From the NCBI RefSeq assembly GCF_000159955.1, contig NZ_GG695978.1, positions 33,256 through 97,255 of the forward strand: a DNA stretch of 64,000 nt, read 5' to 3'. The position numbers and the translations under genes were made by a program. Each line of letters begins with the position of its first letter. The stretch's first letter is position 1. The DNA is from Paenibacillus sp. oral taxon 786 str. D14. GTDB taxonomy: Bacteria; Bacillota; Bacilli; Paenibacillales; Paenibacillaceae. The notes below the pieces were generated by a model. The model saw only the letters and a list, made by a program, of their open reading frames with translations. It was not told where the DNA came from and searched no databases. Below, piece after piece: positions 33,490-42,327 of the stretch.

Positions 33490-34710
33490 ATGTTAACCGG
33501 CAAGAAGGTTTTATTAGGCGTGACCGGCGGCATTGCCGCGTTTAAAGCGGCATCCTTGTGCAGCAAGCTGGTGAAGGAAGGCGCGGAGGTCCGCGTCATT
33601 ATGACCCAATCTGCAACCAAATTTATCACAGAGCTGACGATGCAGGCGTTATCGAAAAATTTCGTATACACCGATACCTTTGACGAAAAACACGCCGAAT
33701 CCATCGCACATATTAATTTAGCGGATTGGGCTGATCTGGTGCTGGTCGCTCCGGCCACCGCAAATATCATCGGCAAAATGGCGGCGGGGATCGCAGATGA
33801 GATGCTCTCGACGACGCTGCTGGCGACCCAGGCGCCGATTATGCTGGCACCGGCGATGAATGTGCACATGTACGAGCACCCGGCGGTTGTCCGCAATATG
33901 GCGGAGCTGACGGCGCGCGGCGTCATGATGATCGAGCCCGGCGAAGGCCTCCTGGCGTGCGGATATGTCGGGAAAGGACGGATGGAGGAGCCGGAGACGA
34001 TCGTCCGGGTGGTGAAGGATTATTTTGCACGGGGAGCTCGCATCGCGCAGAAGCCTTTGGCCGGCAAAAAAGTCGTCGTCACCGCGGGAGGGACCGTGGA
34101 ACGAATTGACCCGGTTCGCTATATCACCAACGATTCCTCGGGAAAAATGGGCTTCGCCATCGCCAAAGCGGCGCAGCGCCTTGGTGCCGAGGTCGTGCTG
34201 ATCGCCGGGCATACGCAGGTGGAGCCTCCGGTCGGCATTCCGGTTACCCGCGTACAGTCGGCTCAAGACATGTTTGAGGCGGTGCAGGCGGCATGGGCGA
34301 ATACCGACATCCTCGTTAAGGCCGCCGCCGTAGCGGATTACCGGCCGAAGGAAGCGGCCGTACAGAAGATCAAAAAAACCGGGGATTCGCTTGTGCTGGA
34401 GCTCGTAAAAAACATCGATATCCTGGAGACCCTAGGCAAGCAAAAAACAACGCAGTTCCTGATCGGCTTTGCCGCCGAAACGGAAAATGTGGAGCAGCAC
34501 GCCATGGATAAGCTGAAGCGCAAAAACTGCGATCTTCTGGTTGCTAACGATGTGACCGTGCAGGGAGCGGGATTTGGTTCCGAAACCAACATCGTGAACA
34601 TCTACGACGCATCCGGCTTAGTTCGATCTGTGCCGCAGATGACCAAGGATGAGGTGGCGTTGCAGATTATGGAGCTGGCTGCCGAACGGTTGGCGGGAAA
34701 TGACCGATGA
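33490..34710 (+). CDS. coaBC: bifunctional phosphopantothenoylcysteine decarboxylase / phosphopantothenate-cysteine ligase
   Basis: A 406-residue coenzyme A biosynthesis enzyme. The N-terminal CoaC flavoprotein (about 1-185) has GVTGGIAAFKA, the PAMN motif (about 115) and the active-site Cys in LLACGYVGKGRMEEP (about 157). The C-terminal CoaB ligase (about 190-400) has VTAGGTVERIDPVRYITN and VKAAAVADYRP. The stop overlaps priA by ATGA (34707-34710). Confidence 0.97.
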   Translation: MLTGKKVLLGVTGGIAAFKAASLCSKLVKEGAEVRVIMTQSATKFITELTMQALSKNFVYTDTFDEKHAESIAHINLADWADLVLVAPATANIIGKMAAGIADEMLSTTLLATQAPIMLAPAMNVHMYEHPAVVRNMAELTARGVMMIEPGEGLLACGYVGKGRMEEPETIVRVVKDYFARGARIAQKPLAGKKVVVTAGGTVERIDPVRYITNDSSGKMGFAIAKAAQRLGAEVVLIAGHTQVEPPVGIPVTRVQSAQDMFEAVQAAWANTDILVKAAAVADYRPKEAAVQKIKKTGDSLVLELVKNIDILETLGKQKTTQFLIGFAAETENVEQHAMDKLKRKNCDLLVANDVTVQGAGFGSETNIVNIYDASGLVRSVPQMTKDEVALQIMELAAERLAGNDR

Positions 34711-37271
34711 CCTACCGTATGGCCAAAGTGATTGTTGATGTGCCGAGCCGGGAAACCGACCGGCCTTTTGACTATTTAATCCCTGAATCGATGGCCGGCT
34801 GGATCGAGGTGGGCAGCCGGGTAGGTGTTCCGTTCGGGCGCCGTACGGTTCAGGGCTTTGTCGTGTCCTTACATGAGCAGCCGGAGATGGACCCGGCGCG
34901 GATGAAGCCGATTCAGGAACTGCTTGACATGATGCCGCCGCTGCCGCCGGACCTGGTGGAATTGGCGGAGTGGATGAGCCGCAAATATGCCTGCAGTCTG
35001 ATTGCAGCGCTGCAAGCGATGATTCCAGCGGCACTGAAGGGCAAGGCCGAGCGGTATATTCGTGTGGCGGATGACGCAGCTGAAGAAGGGGCATTGACCG
35101 GGGCGGATGGACGGGCAGAAGGCGAAAACCATGCCTTTACGTTCCCACATTTGCTCACGCCTGAGGAAGAGGAAATTTTACGTTTCGTCCGGGCCTCCGA
35201 TACCGTCACGATGAATCAGCTTGGGGCTAAATATCCGGAGGCTGCCGGCCTCATCAAAGATATGCTGGCCCGGGGCGTGCTGACGGAAAGCCAGGCGATC
35301 AAGGACAAGGTGCGCAAGAAGACGGTCAAAACCGTTGCTGCCGCTGTCAGCGGTCAGGCGGCGCAGGAGGCGCTCGCGTCGTTTGGCCCGCAGGCGCGCC
35401 GGCAAAAGGAAGTGCTGCAATACTTGCTGGAGGTTGGGTTGCCGCAGTCGCTTCAAGATGTCCTGTCGACGCTGCAGGTGACCGCCGGTACCGTGAAGAA
35501 GCTGGCGGAGAAGGGCTTTGCCGTCATCGAGGATGTCGAGGTGTTCCGCGATCCATACCAAGGCCGGCGCTTCCAACGCAGCGAGCCGCTGCCGCGCACG
35601 CCGGAGCAGGAGCTGGTGTACCGCCGTCTCGCGGAAACGCTGGACGCCCAGCGGCATGAAGTGTTCTTGCTGCACGGCGTGACGGGCAGCGGCAAAACCG
35701 AGGTGTACTTGCAGACGATCGAACGCTGCATCGCTTCGGGTCGTCAGGCGATCGTGCTCGTGCCGGAAATTTCGCTAACCCCGCAAATGGTTGAACGGTT
35801 TAAGGGGCGCTTTGGCGCGAAGGTGGCGGTACTGCACAGCCGCCTGTCCACCGGCGAACGGTACGACGAATGGCGCAAAATCCGCGAAGGCCGCGTGGAA
35901 GTGGCGATTGGCGCGCGCTCGGCCATCTTCGCCCCGTTCAGCCGGCTTGGTCTGATTGTGATGGACGAAGAGCATGAAACCTCCTACAAGCAGGAGGAAA
36001 CGCCAAAATACCATGCCCGCGATGTGGCGGTGAGACGGGCCCGCCAGCATGGGGCCGCCGTGATTCTAGGTTCGGCCACGCCGTCGCTGGAAAGCTACCA
36101 CGCGGCGCGTTCCGGAGGCGGCGAGTTCGGGGAGTTTGCCCCGATCCTGCTGGAGATGAAGCAGCGTCCGGCTGGCAGCCGGCTGCCCGGCGTTCAGATC
36201 GTCGATATGCGCGAGGAGCTGAAGGAAGGCAACCGCTCGATGTTCAGCCGCGCGCTGCATCAAGGCATTGCCGCCCGCCTGGAGCGCGGCGAGCAAACCG
36301 TGTTGTTGCTGAACCGGCGTGGGTATTCGACGTTTGTGATGTGCCGGACCTGCGGATATGTGGCGAGTTGTCCGAATTGCGACATCTCGTTGACCTATCA
36401 TCAGAAGTCAAACAACCTGCGTTGTCATTATTGCGGTTATGCGGAAGCCGCACCGTCTGTTTGCCCGGAATGCGGCAGCGAGCATATCCGTTATTTCGGT
36501 ACTGGAACCCAGCGGGTGGAAGGGGAGCTGGCCAAGCTGTTTCCTGGCATCCGCGTCATTCGCATGGACGTTGACACGACTAGCGAAAAAGGCGCCCATG
36601 AGAAGCTGTTGCAGGCGTTCCGCGAGAAAAAAGGCGATGTACTGCTAGGCACGCAGATGGTAGCAAAGGGGCTGGATTTTCCTGACGTGACGCTGGTTGG
36701 CGTAATCGCGGCGGATACGGCGCTGAATTTCCCGGATTTCCGTTCGGCGGAGAAAACGTTCCAGCTGCTCACGCAGGTTGCCGGCCGCGCAGGGCGGCAC
36801 CAGCTGCCCGGAGAGGTATTTATCCAGTCTTACATGCCGGAGCATTATTCGATCGTACACGCCAGCGGCCACGATTATTTATCGTTTGTCCGCGAGGAGC
36901 TGAAGACGCGTAAGACGATGCATTATCCGCCGTACAGCCGGCTGATCCTGGTTACGCTGTCGCATGAGAAGCTGCCGCTGCTGCTGCGGATGGCTGAGAA
37001 TTTTGCCGGCGACCTGCGGGCGAAAGCCCAGCGCCAGGGATGGTTCGGCAGCCTGGACCGGTTCGTGCCGGCGGCGCTGGACATTCTTGGCCCGGTAGCT
37101 TCGCCGATCCCGCGTATCAAGAACCGCTATCGGATCCAGTGCATGGTGAAATACCGCGGCGACCTTGATGCGGTGAGCCTGGTCCAGGAGACAGCAGCGG
37201 CGACGCTGGACCAATGGCGCGATGCATTGCTTCAGATCAGTATCGATGTCGATCCGCAAATGCTGATGTAA
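34707..37271 (+). CDS. priA: primosomal replication restart helicase PriA
   Basis: An 854-residue helicase that recognises abandoned forks and reloads the replicative helicase. It has an N-terminal 3'-DNA-binding domain (about 1-110), Walker A GVTGSGKTE (about 323-331), DEEH (about 417), and a zinc-binding block of eight cysteines (about 545-592: CRTCG, CPNC, CHYCG, CPECG). It is longer than E. coli PriA (732), mainly through an insert at about 115-215, similar to Bacillus PriA. It overlaps coaBC. Confidence 0.97.
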   Translation: MTYRMAKVIVDVPSRETDRPFDYLIPESMAGWIEVGSRVGVPFGRRTVQGFVVSLHEQPEMDPARMKPIQELLDMMPPLPPDLVELAEWMSRKYACSLIAALQAMIPAALKGKAERYIRVADDAAEEGALTGADGRAEGENHAFTFPHLLTPEEEEILRFVRASDTVTMNQLGAKYPEAAGLIKDMLARGVLTESQAIKDKVRKKTVKTVAAAVSGQAAQEALASFGPQARRQKEVLQYLLEVGLPQSLQDVLSTLQVTAGTVKKLAEKGFAVIEDVEVFRDPYQGRRFQRSEPLPRTPEQELVYRRLAETLDAQRHEVFLLHGVTGSGKTEVYLQTIERCIASGRQAIVLVPEISLTPQMVERFKGRFGAKVAVLHSRLSTGERYDEWRKIREGRVEVAIGARSAIFAPFSRLGLIVMDEEHETSYKQEETPKYHARDVAVRRARQHGAAVILGSATPSLESYHAARSGGGEFGEFAPILLEMKQRPAGSRLPGVQIVDMREELKEGNRSMFSRALHQGIAARLERGEQTVLLLNRRGYSTFVMCRTCGYVASCPNCDISLTYHQKSNNLRCHYCGYAEAAPSVCPECGSEHIRYFGTGTQRVEGELAKLFPGIRVIRMDVDTTSEKGAHEKLLQAFREKKGDVLLGTQMVAKGLDFPDVTLVGVIAADTALNFPDFRSAEKTFQLLTQVAGRAGRHQLPGEVFIQSYMPEHYSIVHASGHDYLSFVREELKTRKTMHYPPYSRLILVTLSHEKLPLLLRMAENFAGDLRAKAQRQGWFGSLDRFVPAALDILGPVASPIPRIKNRYRIQCMVKYRGDLDAVSLVQETAAATLDQWRDALLQISIDVDPQMLM

Positions 37272-37377
37272 GCACGGAAGAAATGATCCATTTTTCATCC
37301 GCTAGCATATATTTGGGATAAAATAGGGAAAGAGCAAAAGAAACTATGAAAGTGAAGACGGGAAAGGGAGTGCCATC

Positions 37378-37860
37378 ATGGCGATTCGGATTATTGTTAA
37401 GGAACCGGATGAAGTGCTACATCAGGTAGCTAAAGAAGTGAAGAAGATTACGCCTAATATTCAAAAACTGTTGACGGATATGGCGGATACGATGTACGAC
37501 GCGGAGGGCGTAGGTCTGGCTGCACCGCAAATCGGCATCCTCAAGCGGGTGATCGTGGTTGATGTCGGCGATGAGCACGGGCTGATTGAGCTGATCAATC
37601 CCGAGATCGTGTCCAAGGAAGGCGAGCAATTCGGACCGGAAGGCTGCCTCAGCATTCCGGGGTATCGCGGAGATGTTCGCCGTGCCATGACCGTCACCGT
37701 CAAAGGGCTGGACCGCAATGGCAACGAAGTGACTTATACGGGCTCCGAGCTGCTGGCGCGCGCGTTCCAGCATGAAATCGACCATCTGAACGGCGTATTG
37801 TATACGGACATTGCGGAAAGAGTGTACGAGATTACCCCTGAGGGTGAAGAGAAGGAGTGA
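37378..37860 (+). CDS. def: peptide deformylase
   Basis: A 160-residue metal enzyme removing formyl groups from new proteins. All three family motifs are present: GVGLAAPQIG (about 43), EGCLSIPG (about 88) and QHEIDHLNG (about 129). SD AAAGGGAGTGCCATC. fmt follows after 10 bp; its SD lies in the end of def. Confidence 0.97.
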   Translation: MAIRIIVKEPDEVLHQVAKEVKKITPNIQKLLTDMADTMYDAEGVGLAAPQIGILKRVIVVDVGDEHGLIELINPEIVSKEGEQFGPEGCLSIPGYRGDVRRAMTVTVKGLDRNGNEVTYTGSELLARAFQHEIDHLNGVLYTDIAERVYEITPEGEEKE

Positions 37861-37870
37861 ACAGCGCCCG

Positions 37871-38830
37871 ATGAATATCGTATTTATGGGGACGCCAGCG
37901 TTTGCGGTGCCTTCGCTGGAAGGACTGCTGCGCGAAGGGTACAACGTCGTAGGCGTGGTCACGCAGCCGGATCGGCCGCAGGGGCGCAAAAAAGTGCTGA
38001 CGCCAACGCCGGTCAAGGAAGCCGCTTTGCGTCATGGGCTTCCCGTGCTGCAGCCGGCGCGGATGCGTGCGCCGGAGGCGGTGGCCGAGGTCGCCGCTTT
38101 GCAGCCCGATTTGATCGTCACTGCGGCGTACGGGCAAATTCTGCCGAAGGGCGTGCTGGACCTGCCGAAGTACGGCTGCCTGAACGTGCACGGCTCGCTG
38201 CTGCCGAAATACCGCGGCGGGGCACCGATCCAACGGGCGATTATGGGCGGCGAGAAAGAAACGGGCATCACCTTGATGTACATGGCCGAGGGGCTTGACA
38301 CCGGCGATATGATCGCCAAGACGGTGGTGCCGATCGACGATGAGGATACGTCGGGGACGTTGTTCGAGAAGCTGAGCGAAGCCGGGGCGCGGCTGCTGCT
38401 GGAGCAGCTTCCGCTGATCCTTGAGGGTAAGGCGGAGCGGATTCCGCAGAACGATGCGGAAGCGACTTATGCACCAAATCTGACACGGGAGGATGAGCGC
38501 ATCGATTGGAGCGCGACCTCGCGGCAAATTTATGATCGCGTGCGGGGGCTGGTGCCTTTTGCCGGCGGGTTTACGACTTGGAACGGTGAGGTATTTAAGG
38601 TTTGGGCGGTGGCCAAGCCTGCGGAGGCAGGAACTTCTGCGGGCGGGGCCGCGTCGACGTCTGAACCAGCGCCGGGGACGGTGCTTGAGCTTTCGTCACA
38701 GGGCATCAAAGTGAAAACCGGGGACGGCGCGGTATGGCTGACTCGGGTTCAGCCCGCAGGCAAGAAGGCGATGGAGGCCAGCGATTTCATTCGCGGCGGC
38801 GTGATGCAAGTCGGGACGGTCTTGTCATGA
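37871..38830 (+). CDS. fmt: methionyl-tRNA formyltransferase
   Basis: A 319-residue enzyme formylating initiator Met-tRNA. N-terminal MNIVFMGTPAFAVPSLE, catalytic SLLPKYRGGAPIQRAI (about 112-127) with the Asn and His just before it (NVHGS), and a C-terminal OB-like domain. ATG 37871 is the homologous start; GGAG at the end of def is the SD. A Gly/Ala/Ser-rich insert (about 257-270) interrupts the C-terminal domain. It overlaps rsmB by ATGA. Confidence 0.97.
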   Translation: MNIVFMGTPAFAVPSLEGLLREGYNVVGVVTQPDRPQGRKKVLTPTPVKEAALRHGLPVLQPARMRAPEAVAEVAALQPDLIVTAAYGQILPKGVLDLPKYGCLNVHGSLLPKYRGGAPIQRAIMGGEKETGITLMYMAEGLDTGDMIAKTVVPIDDEDTSGTLFEKLSEAGARLLLEQLPLILEGKAERIPQNDAEATYAPNLTREDERIDWSATSRQIYDRVRGLVPFAGGFTTWNGEVFKVWAVAKPAEAGTSAGGAASTSEPAPGTVLELSSQGIKVKTGDGAVWLTRVQPAGKKAMEASDFIRGGVMQVGTVLS

Positions 38831-40347
38831 GCGGCGCAGGAAAGCGGCCGGGTTTAGGCTCGGGCGGAGGCAAGGGACCTGGAACCGGTGCGAAAGCAGC
38901 TGGACAAGCCAGCCGCGGCCAGGGTTCGGTTCAGCCGTCTGGCACGCCTTCATCCTGCGGGCGGGGCCGAAATCAGGCGGCTGCGTCGGCCCGCAGCGTA
39001 GCGCTGCAGGTGCTGACCGCCGTTGAGCAGGAGGGCGCCTACAGCAATCTGCTGCTCAACGGGGCGCTGCAAAAGTCCGGATTAACCGGACCGGATGCAG
39101 GTCTTGCAACCGAGCTGGTCTACGGCACCATTCAGCGGCTTAACACGATCGATTATTTTCTCGAGCAGTTTGTGACGAAGGGGCTGGCGAAATTAGCGCC
39201 TTGGGTGCGAAATCTGCTCCGGCTCAGCTTCTATCAGCTGCAATATCTGGACCGGATCCCTCCGCATGCGGCCGTGAACGAAGCGGTGAACCTGGCGAAA
39301 CGCAAGGGACATCAGGGGATTTCCGGCATGGTGAACGGTGTGCTTCGCAACGTGCTGCGCCGCAAAGAGGAGCTGCGTTTGCCGGAGGGGCTGGACCCTG
39401 TGCAGCGCATCGCCCTGGAGCATTCCCATCCGGAATGGATGGTCGCGCTCTGGATCCAGCAATACGGCGAATCTGCCGCAGAAGCGATTTGCCGTGCCAA
39501 CAATGAGCCGCCTTCGGTCAGCGTTCGGGTTAATCGCACGAAAGCGAGCCGGGACGAGGTGCTGCGCCTCATGGAAGAGCAAGGGCTGCGAGCCTCGGCC
39601 TCGCCGATCTCGCCGGACGGCATTGTGGTCCACAGCGGCGGCAATATGGCGCTGACCTCCTGGTACCGGGAAGGCTTGATTTCCGTACAGGACGAAAGCT
39701 CTATGCTCGTTGCCGAAGCGTTGGATCCGCAGCCGGGGATGAATGTACTGGACTGCTGCGCTGCGCCCGGCGGCAAGACATGCCATATCGCTGAGATCAT
39801 GGAGGGCCGCGGCCGGGTGCTGGCGAACGACATCCATCCGCACAAGGCGAAGCTGATCGAGGACCATGCCAAGCGGCTAGGGCTGGACAACGTGGATACG
39901 TTATCGGGCGACGCCCTGCAACTCGCGGAGCGGCTGAAGGCAGCTTCCTTCGACCGGATTTTGCTGGACGTTCCTTGTTCCGGACTTGGCGTGATCCGCC
40001 GCAAGCCGGATTTGAAGTGGGCGAAGAAGCCGGAGGACGTGACGGAGATCGCCGGCGTCCAGCGGACTTTGCTCGACTCGGTGAGCGGGCTGCTGAAGCC
40101 GGGCGGCTTGCTCGTCTACAGCACTTGCACGATTGAACCGCGCGAAAATGCCGAGATGGTCGCCTCCTTCCTGAGCCGCCATCCGGAATTCGAGCTGGCG
40201 GATGAGCCGATCAGCTGGAAGGAGCGCGGTGCTTTGGCAGCTGCCGCTGGGCGGGTCGAGGCTGGGCTGCAGATTTTGCCTCAGGACGCCCATTCGGACG
40301 GATTTTATATTGCTCGACTCCGCAGGAAGTTGATAGAGAAGGATTGA
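38827..40347 (+). CDS. rsmB: 16S rRNA m5C967 methyltransferase RsmB
   Basis: A 506-residue enzyme: NusB-like domain (about 57-190), SAM-binding NCL1 core with DCCAAPGGKT (about 311-320), PCSGLG (about 380) and the catalytic TCTIEP (about 434). An N-terminal extension of about 55 residues, almost all Gly, Ser, Ala, Gln, Lys and Arg, precedes the normal start at ARSVALQVL; B. subtilis RsmB lacks it. The ATGA overlap with fmt supports the long start; an internal start without the tail cannot be excluded. Confidence 0.94.
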   Translation: MSGAGKRPGLGSGGGKGPGTGAKAAGQASRGQGSVQPSGTPSSCGRGRNQAAASARSVALQVLTAVEQEGAYSNLLLNGALQKSGLTGPDAGLATELVYGTIQRLNTIDYFLEQFVTKGLAKLAPWVRNLLRLSFYQLQYLDRIPPHAAVNEAVNLAKRKGHQGISGMVNGVLRNVLRRKEELRLPEGLDPVQRIALEHSHPEWMVALWIQQYGESAAEAICRANNEPPSVSVRVNRTKASRDEVLRLMEEQGLRASASPISPDGIVVHSGGNMALTSWYREGLISVQDESSMLVAEALDPQPGMNVLDCCAAPGGKTCHIAEIMEGRGRVLANDIHPHKAKLIEDHAKRLGLDNVDTLSGDALQLAERLKAASFDRILLDVPCSGLGVIRRKPDLKWAKKPEDVTEIAGVQRTLLDSVSGLLKPGGLLVYSTCTIEPRENAEMVASFLSRHPEFELADEPISWKERGALAAAAGRVEAGLQILPQDAHSDGFYIARLRRKLIEKD

Positions 40348-40353
40348 CATGAC

Positions 40354-40396
40354 AAGGTCAAGCAGCCGCTCGAAACGGCGGGCTTGGCCTTTTTGC
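40354..40396 (+). terminator. terminator between rsmB and rlmN
   Basis: AAGGTCAAGC (40354-40363) pairs with GCTTGGCCTT (about 40382-40391), followed by TTTT. Confidence 0.75.
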
Positions 40397-40500
40397 GCCG
40401 CTGCGGCGGGAAGGTCGACTTTAGTCGGAAGTCAATTTATGATAAAATGGGAAGAATGAGTGGGCAACTTTTCAAAATAGATATGGACAGGTGTGTGAAA

Positions 40501-41547
40501 ATGAAACCTTTTATATATGATTATACGTTGGAAGAATTACAGGAATGGGCCGTATCGCAGGGAGAACCTGCGTTTCGCGGCGGACAGATCTTCGATTGGC
40601 TGTACGTGAAACGCGTCAGCTCCTTCGATGAGATGACCAACCTGTCCAAGGCGCTTCGGCAGAAGCTGGCTGACGAATTTGCGTTCGTTACGCTGCAGGA
40701 GATTACGAAGCTGGAATCCAAGGACGGAACGGTGAAGTTCCTGTTCGGGCTGCATGATGATCATGCTATTGAAACGGTCATTATGAAGCATAACTACGGC
40801 AACAGCATCTGCGTGACCACCCAGGTCGGCTGCAAGGTCGGCTGTACGTTTTGTGCCTCGACATTAGGGGGGCTGAAGCGGAATCTGACGCCGGGAGAAA
40901 TCGTCGCCCAGGTCGTGCAGGCGCAAAAGATTCTGGACGCCAAAGGCGAACGCGTCAGCAGCATCGTGATCATGGGGACCGGCGAGCCATTTGAAAACTA
41001 TGATGCCACGATGAAATTTTTACGGATTATGATCCATGAAAAGGGCTTGAACATCGGACAACGGCATATTACTGTATCAACGAGCGGGATTGTCCCGAAC
41101 ATTTACCGGTTTGCGGACGAGAACACGCAAATTAACTTGGCGATCTCGATCCATGCGCCAAATGATGCGCTCCGCTCGAAGTTGATGCCGGTCAACCGGC
41201 GCTTTCCGTTTGACGACGTGATGGAGGCGCTCCGCTACTACATCGCCAAAACCGGCCGCCGCATTACGTTCGAGTACGCGCTGATCGGCGGGGTGAATGA
41301 CCAGCCGGAGCATGCGGAGGAACTGGCCGACGTGATCAAGGATATGCTTTGCCACGTCAATTTGATTCCGGTCAACTATGTGCCGGAGCGCAAATACGTG
41401 AGAACGTCGCGTAACGATATTTTTAAGTTTCAGCGCATACTGGCGGATAAAGGCATCAATGTGACGATCCGCCGGGAGCAAGGCCATGATATTGCCGCTG
41501 CCTGCGGACAACTGCGGGCGAAGCACATGGAGTCTGGTGCGAGGTGA
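40501..41547 (+). CDS. rlmN: dual-specificity RNA methyltransferase RlmN
   Basis: A 348-residue radical-SAM enzyme making 2-methyladenosine in 23S rRNA (A2503) and some tRNAs. The cluster motif CKVGCTFC (C111, C115, C118 approx.) and the C-terminal catalytic Cys in AACGQLRA are present. ATG 40501 ([13 protein letters not shown]) follows AGGTGTG. An upstream in-frame region (40384-40500) lies in the promoter/terminator area and is not counted. It leads into prpC-prkC as in B. subtilis. Confidence 0.96.
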   Translation: MKPFIYDYTLEELQEWAVSQGEPAFRGGQIFDWLYVKRVSSFDEMTNLSKALRQKLADEFAFVTLQEITKLESKDGTVKFLFGLHDDHAIETVIMKHNYGNSICVTTQVGCKVGCTFCASTLGGLKRNLTPGEIVAQVVQAQKILDAKGERVSSIVIMGTGEPFENYDATMKFLRIMIHEKGLNIGQRHITVSTSGIVPNIYRFADENTQINLAISIHAPNDALRSKLMPVNRRFPFDDVMEALRYYIAKTGRRITFEYALIGGVNDQPEHAEELADVIKDMLCHVNLIPVNYVPERKYVRTSRNDIFKFQRILADKGINVTIRREQGHDIAAACGQLRAKHMESGAR

Positions 41548-41553
41548 GCGAAT

Positions 41554-42327
41554 ATGATGAATTGTGTTTTTGTAAGTGATGTGGGACGAGTCCGTTCCGT
41601 CAATGAGGACTGCACATGGGTGGACCAGCTGGAATCGGGATACACGCTGGCGATTGTCGCGGACGGAATGGGCGGCCATCAGGCTGGAGACATTGCCAGC
41701 CGCATGGCGGTTGAGACCATTACCGAGGATTTGGGGGCGCTGCCGACAGGATTGTCGGTGGAGGCTTGCGGGGAAGAATTGAAGAAGGCGATTCTTCACG
41801 CCAACGAAGCCGTATTCCGCAAAGCGTCAGAGCATGTGGAATACCATAGTATGGGCACCACGGTTGTCGCTGGGATCTTTGCAGGCCGCGACGGCGTAAT
41901 CGCTCATATCGGCGACAGCCGGGCCTACCATTTCCGGCAGGGCCAGCTCATCCAATTGACGGATGACCACTCGCTGGTCAACGAGCTGCTCAAGAACAAT
42001 CAGATCAGCGCTGAGGAGGCAACGGTGCATCCGCATCGGAATGTCGTGACCCGCGCGCTGGGAACCGATGAGCAAGTCGAGGTCGACATGAACCGGGTAT
42101 CGCTGGAGCCGGGGGATATTTTGCTGCTCTGCAGCGACGGGCTCAGCAACTACGTGACACCGGAACAAATGGCTCTGACGCTTGGCTCAGAAGATCTTGG
42201 GTTACAGGGCCGGGCCGACCGATTGCTCCAGCTGGCGCTAAGCGCAGGAGGCGACGATAACATTAGCGTTGCCCTGCTGGAACAACATGAGGATGCCGGG
42301 TCGGGCAAAAAGGAGTGGAATTCATGA
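41554..42327 (+). CDS. prpC: PP2C-type Ser/Thr phosphatase PrpC
   Basis: A 257-residue metal-dependent phosphatase with GRVRSVNEDC, VADGMGGHQAGDIAS (about 35-49), IGDSRAYHFR, and the late DDNIS. It reverses phosphorylation by PrkC and acts on EF-G and other targets in B. subtilis. ATG 41554 or 41557 could start it. It overlaps prkC by ATGA (42324-42327). Confidence 0.96.
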   Translation: MMNCVFVSDVGRVRSVNEDCTWVDQLESGYTLAIVADGMGGHQAGDIASRMAVETITEDLGALPTGLSVEACGEELKKAILHANEAVFRKASEHVEYHSMGTTVVAGIFAGRDGVIAHIGDSRAYHFRQGQLIQLTDDHSLVNELLKNNQISAEEATVHPHRNVVTRALGTDEQVEVDMNRVSLEPGDILLLCSDGLSNYVTPEQMALTLGSEDLGLQGRADRLLQLALSAGGDDNISVALLEQHEDAGSGKKEWNS

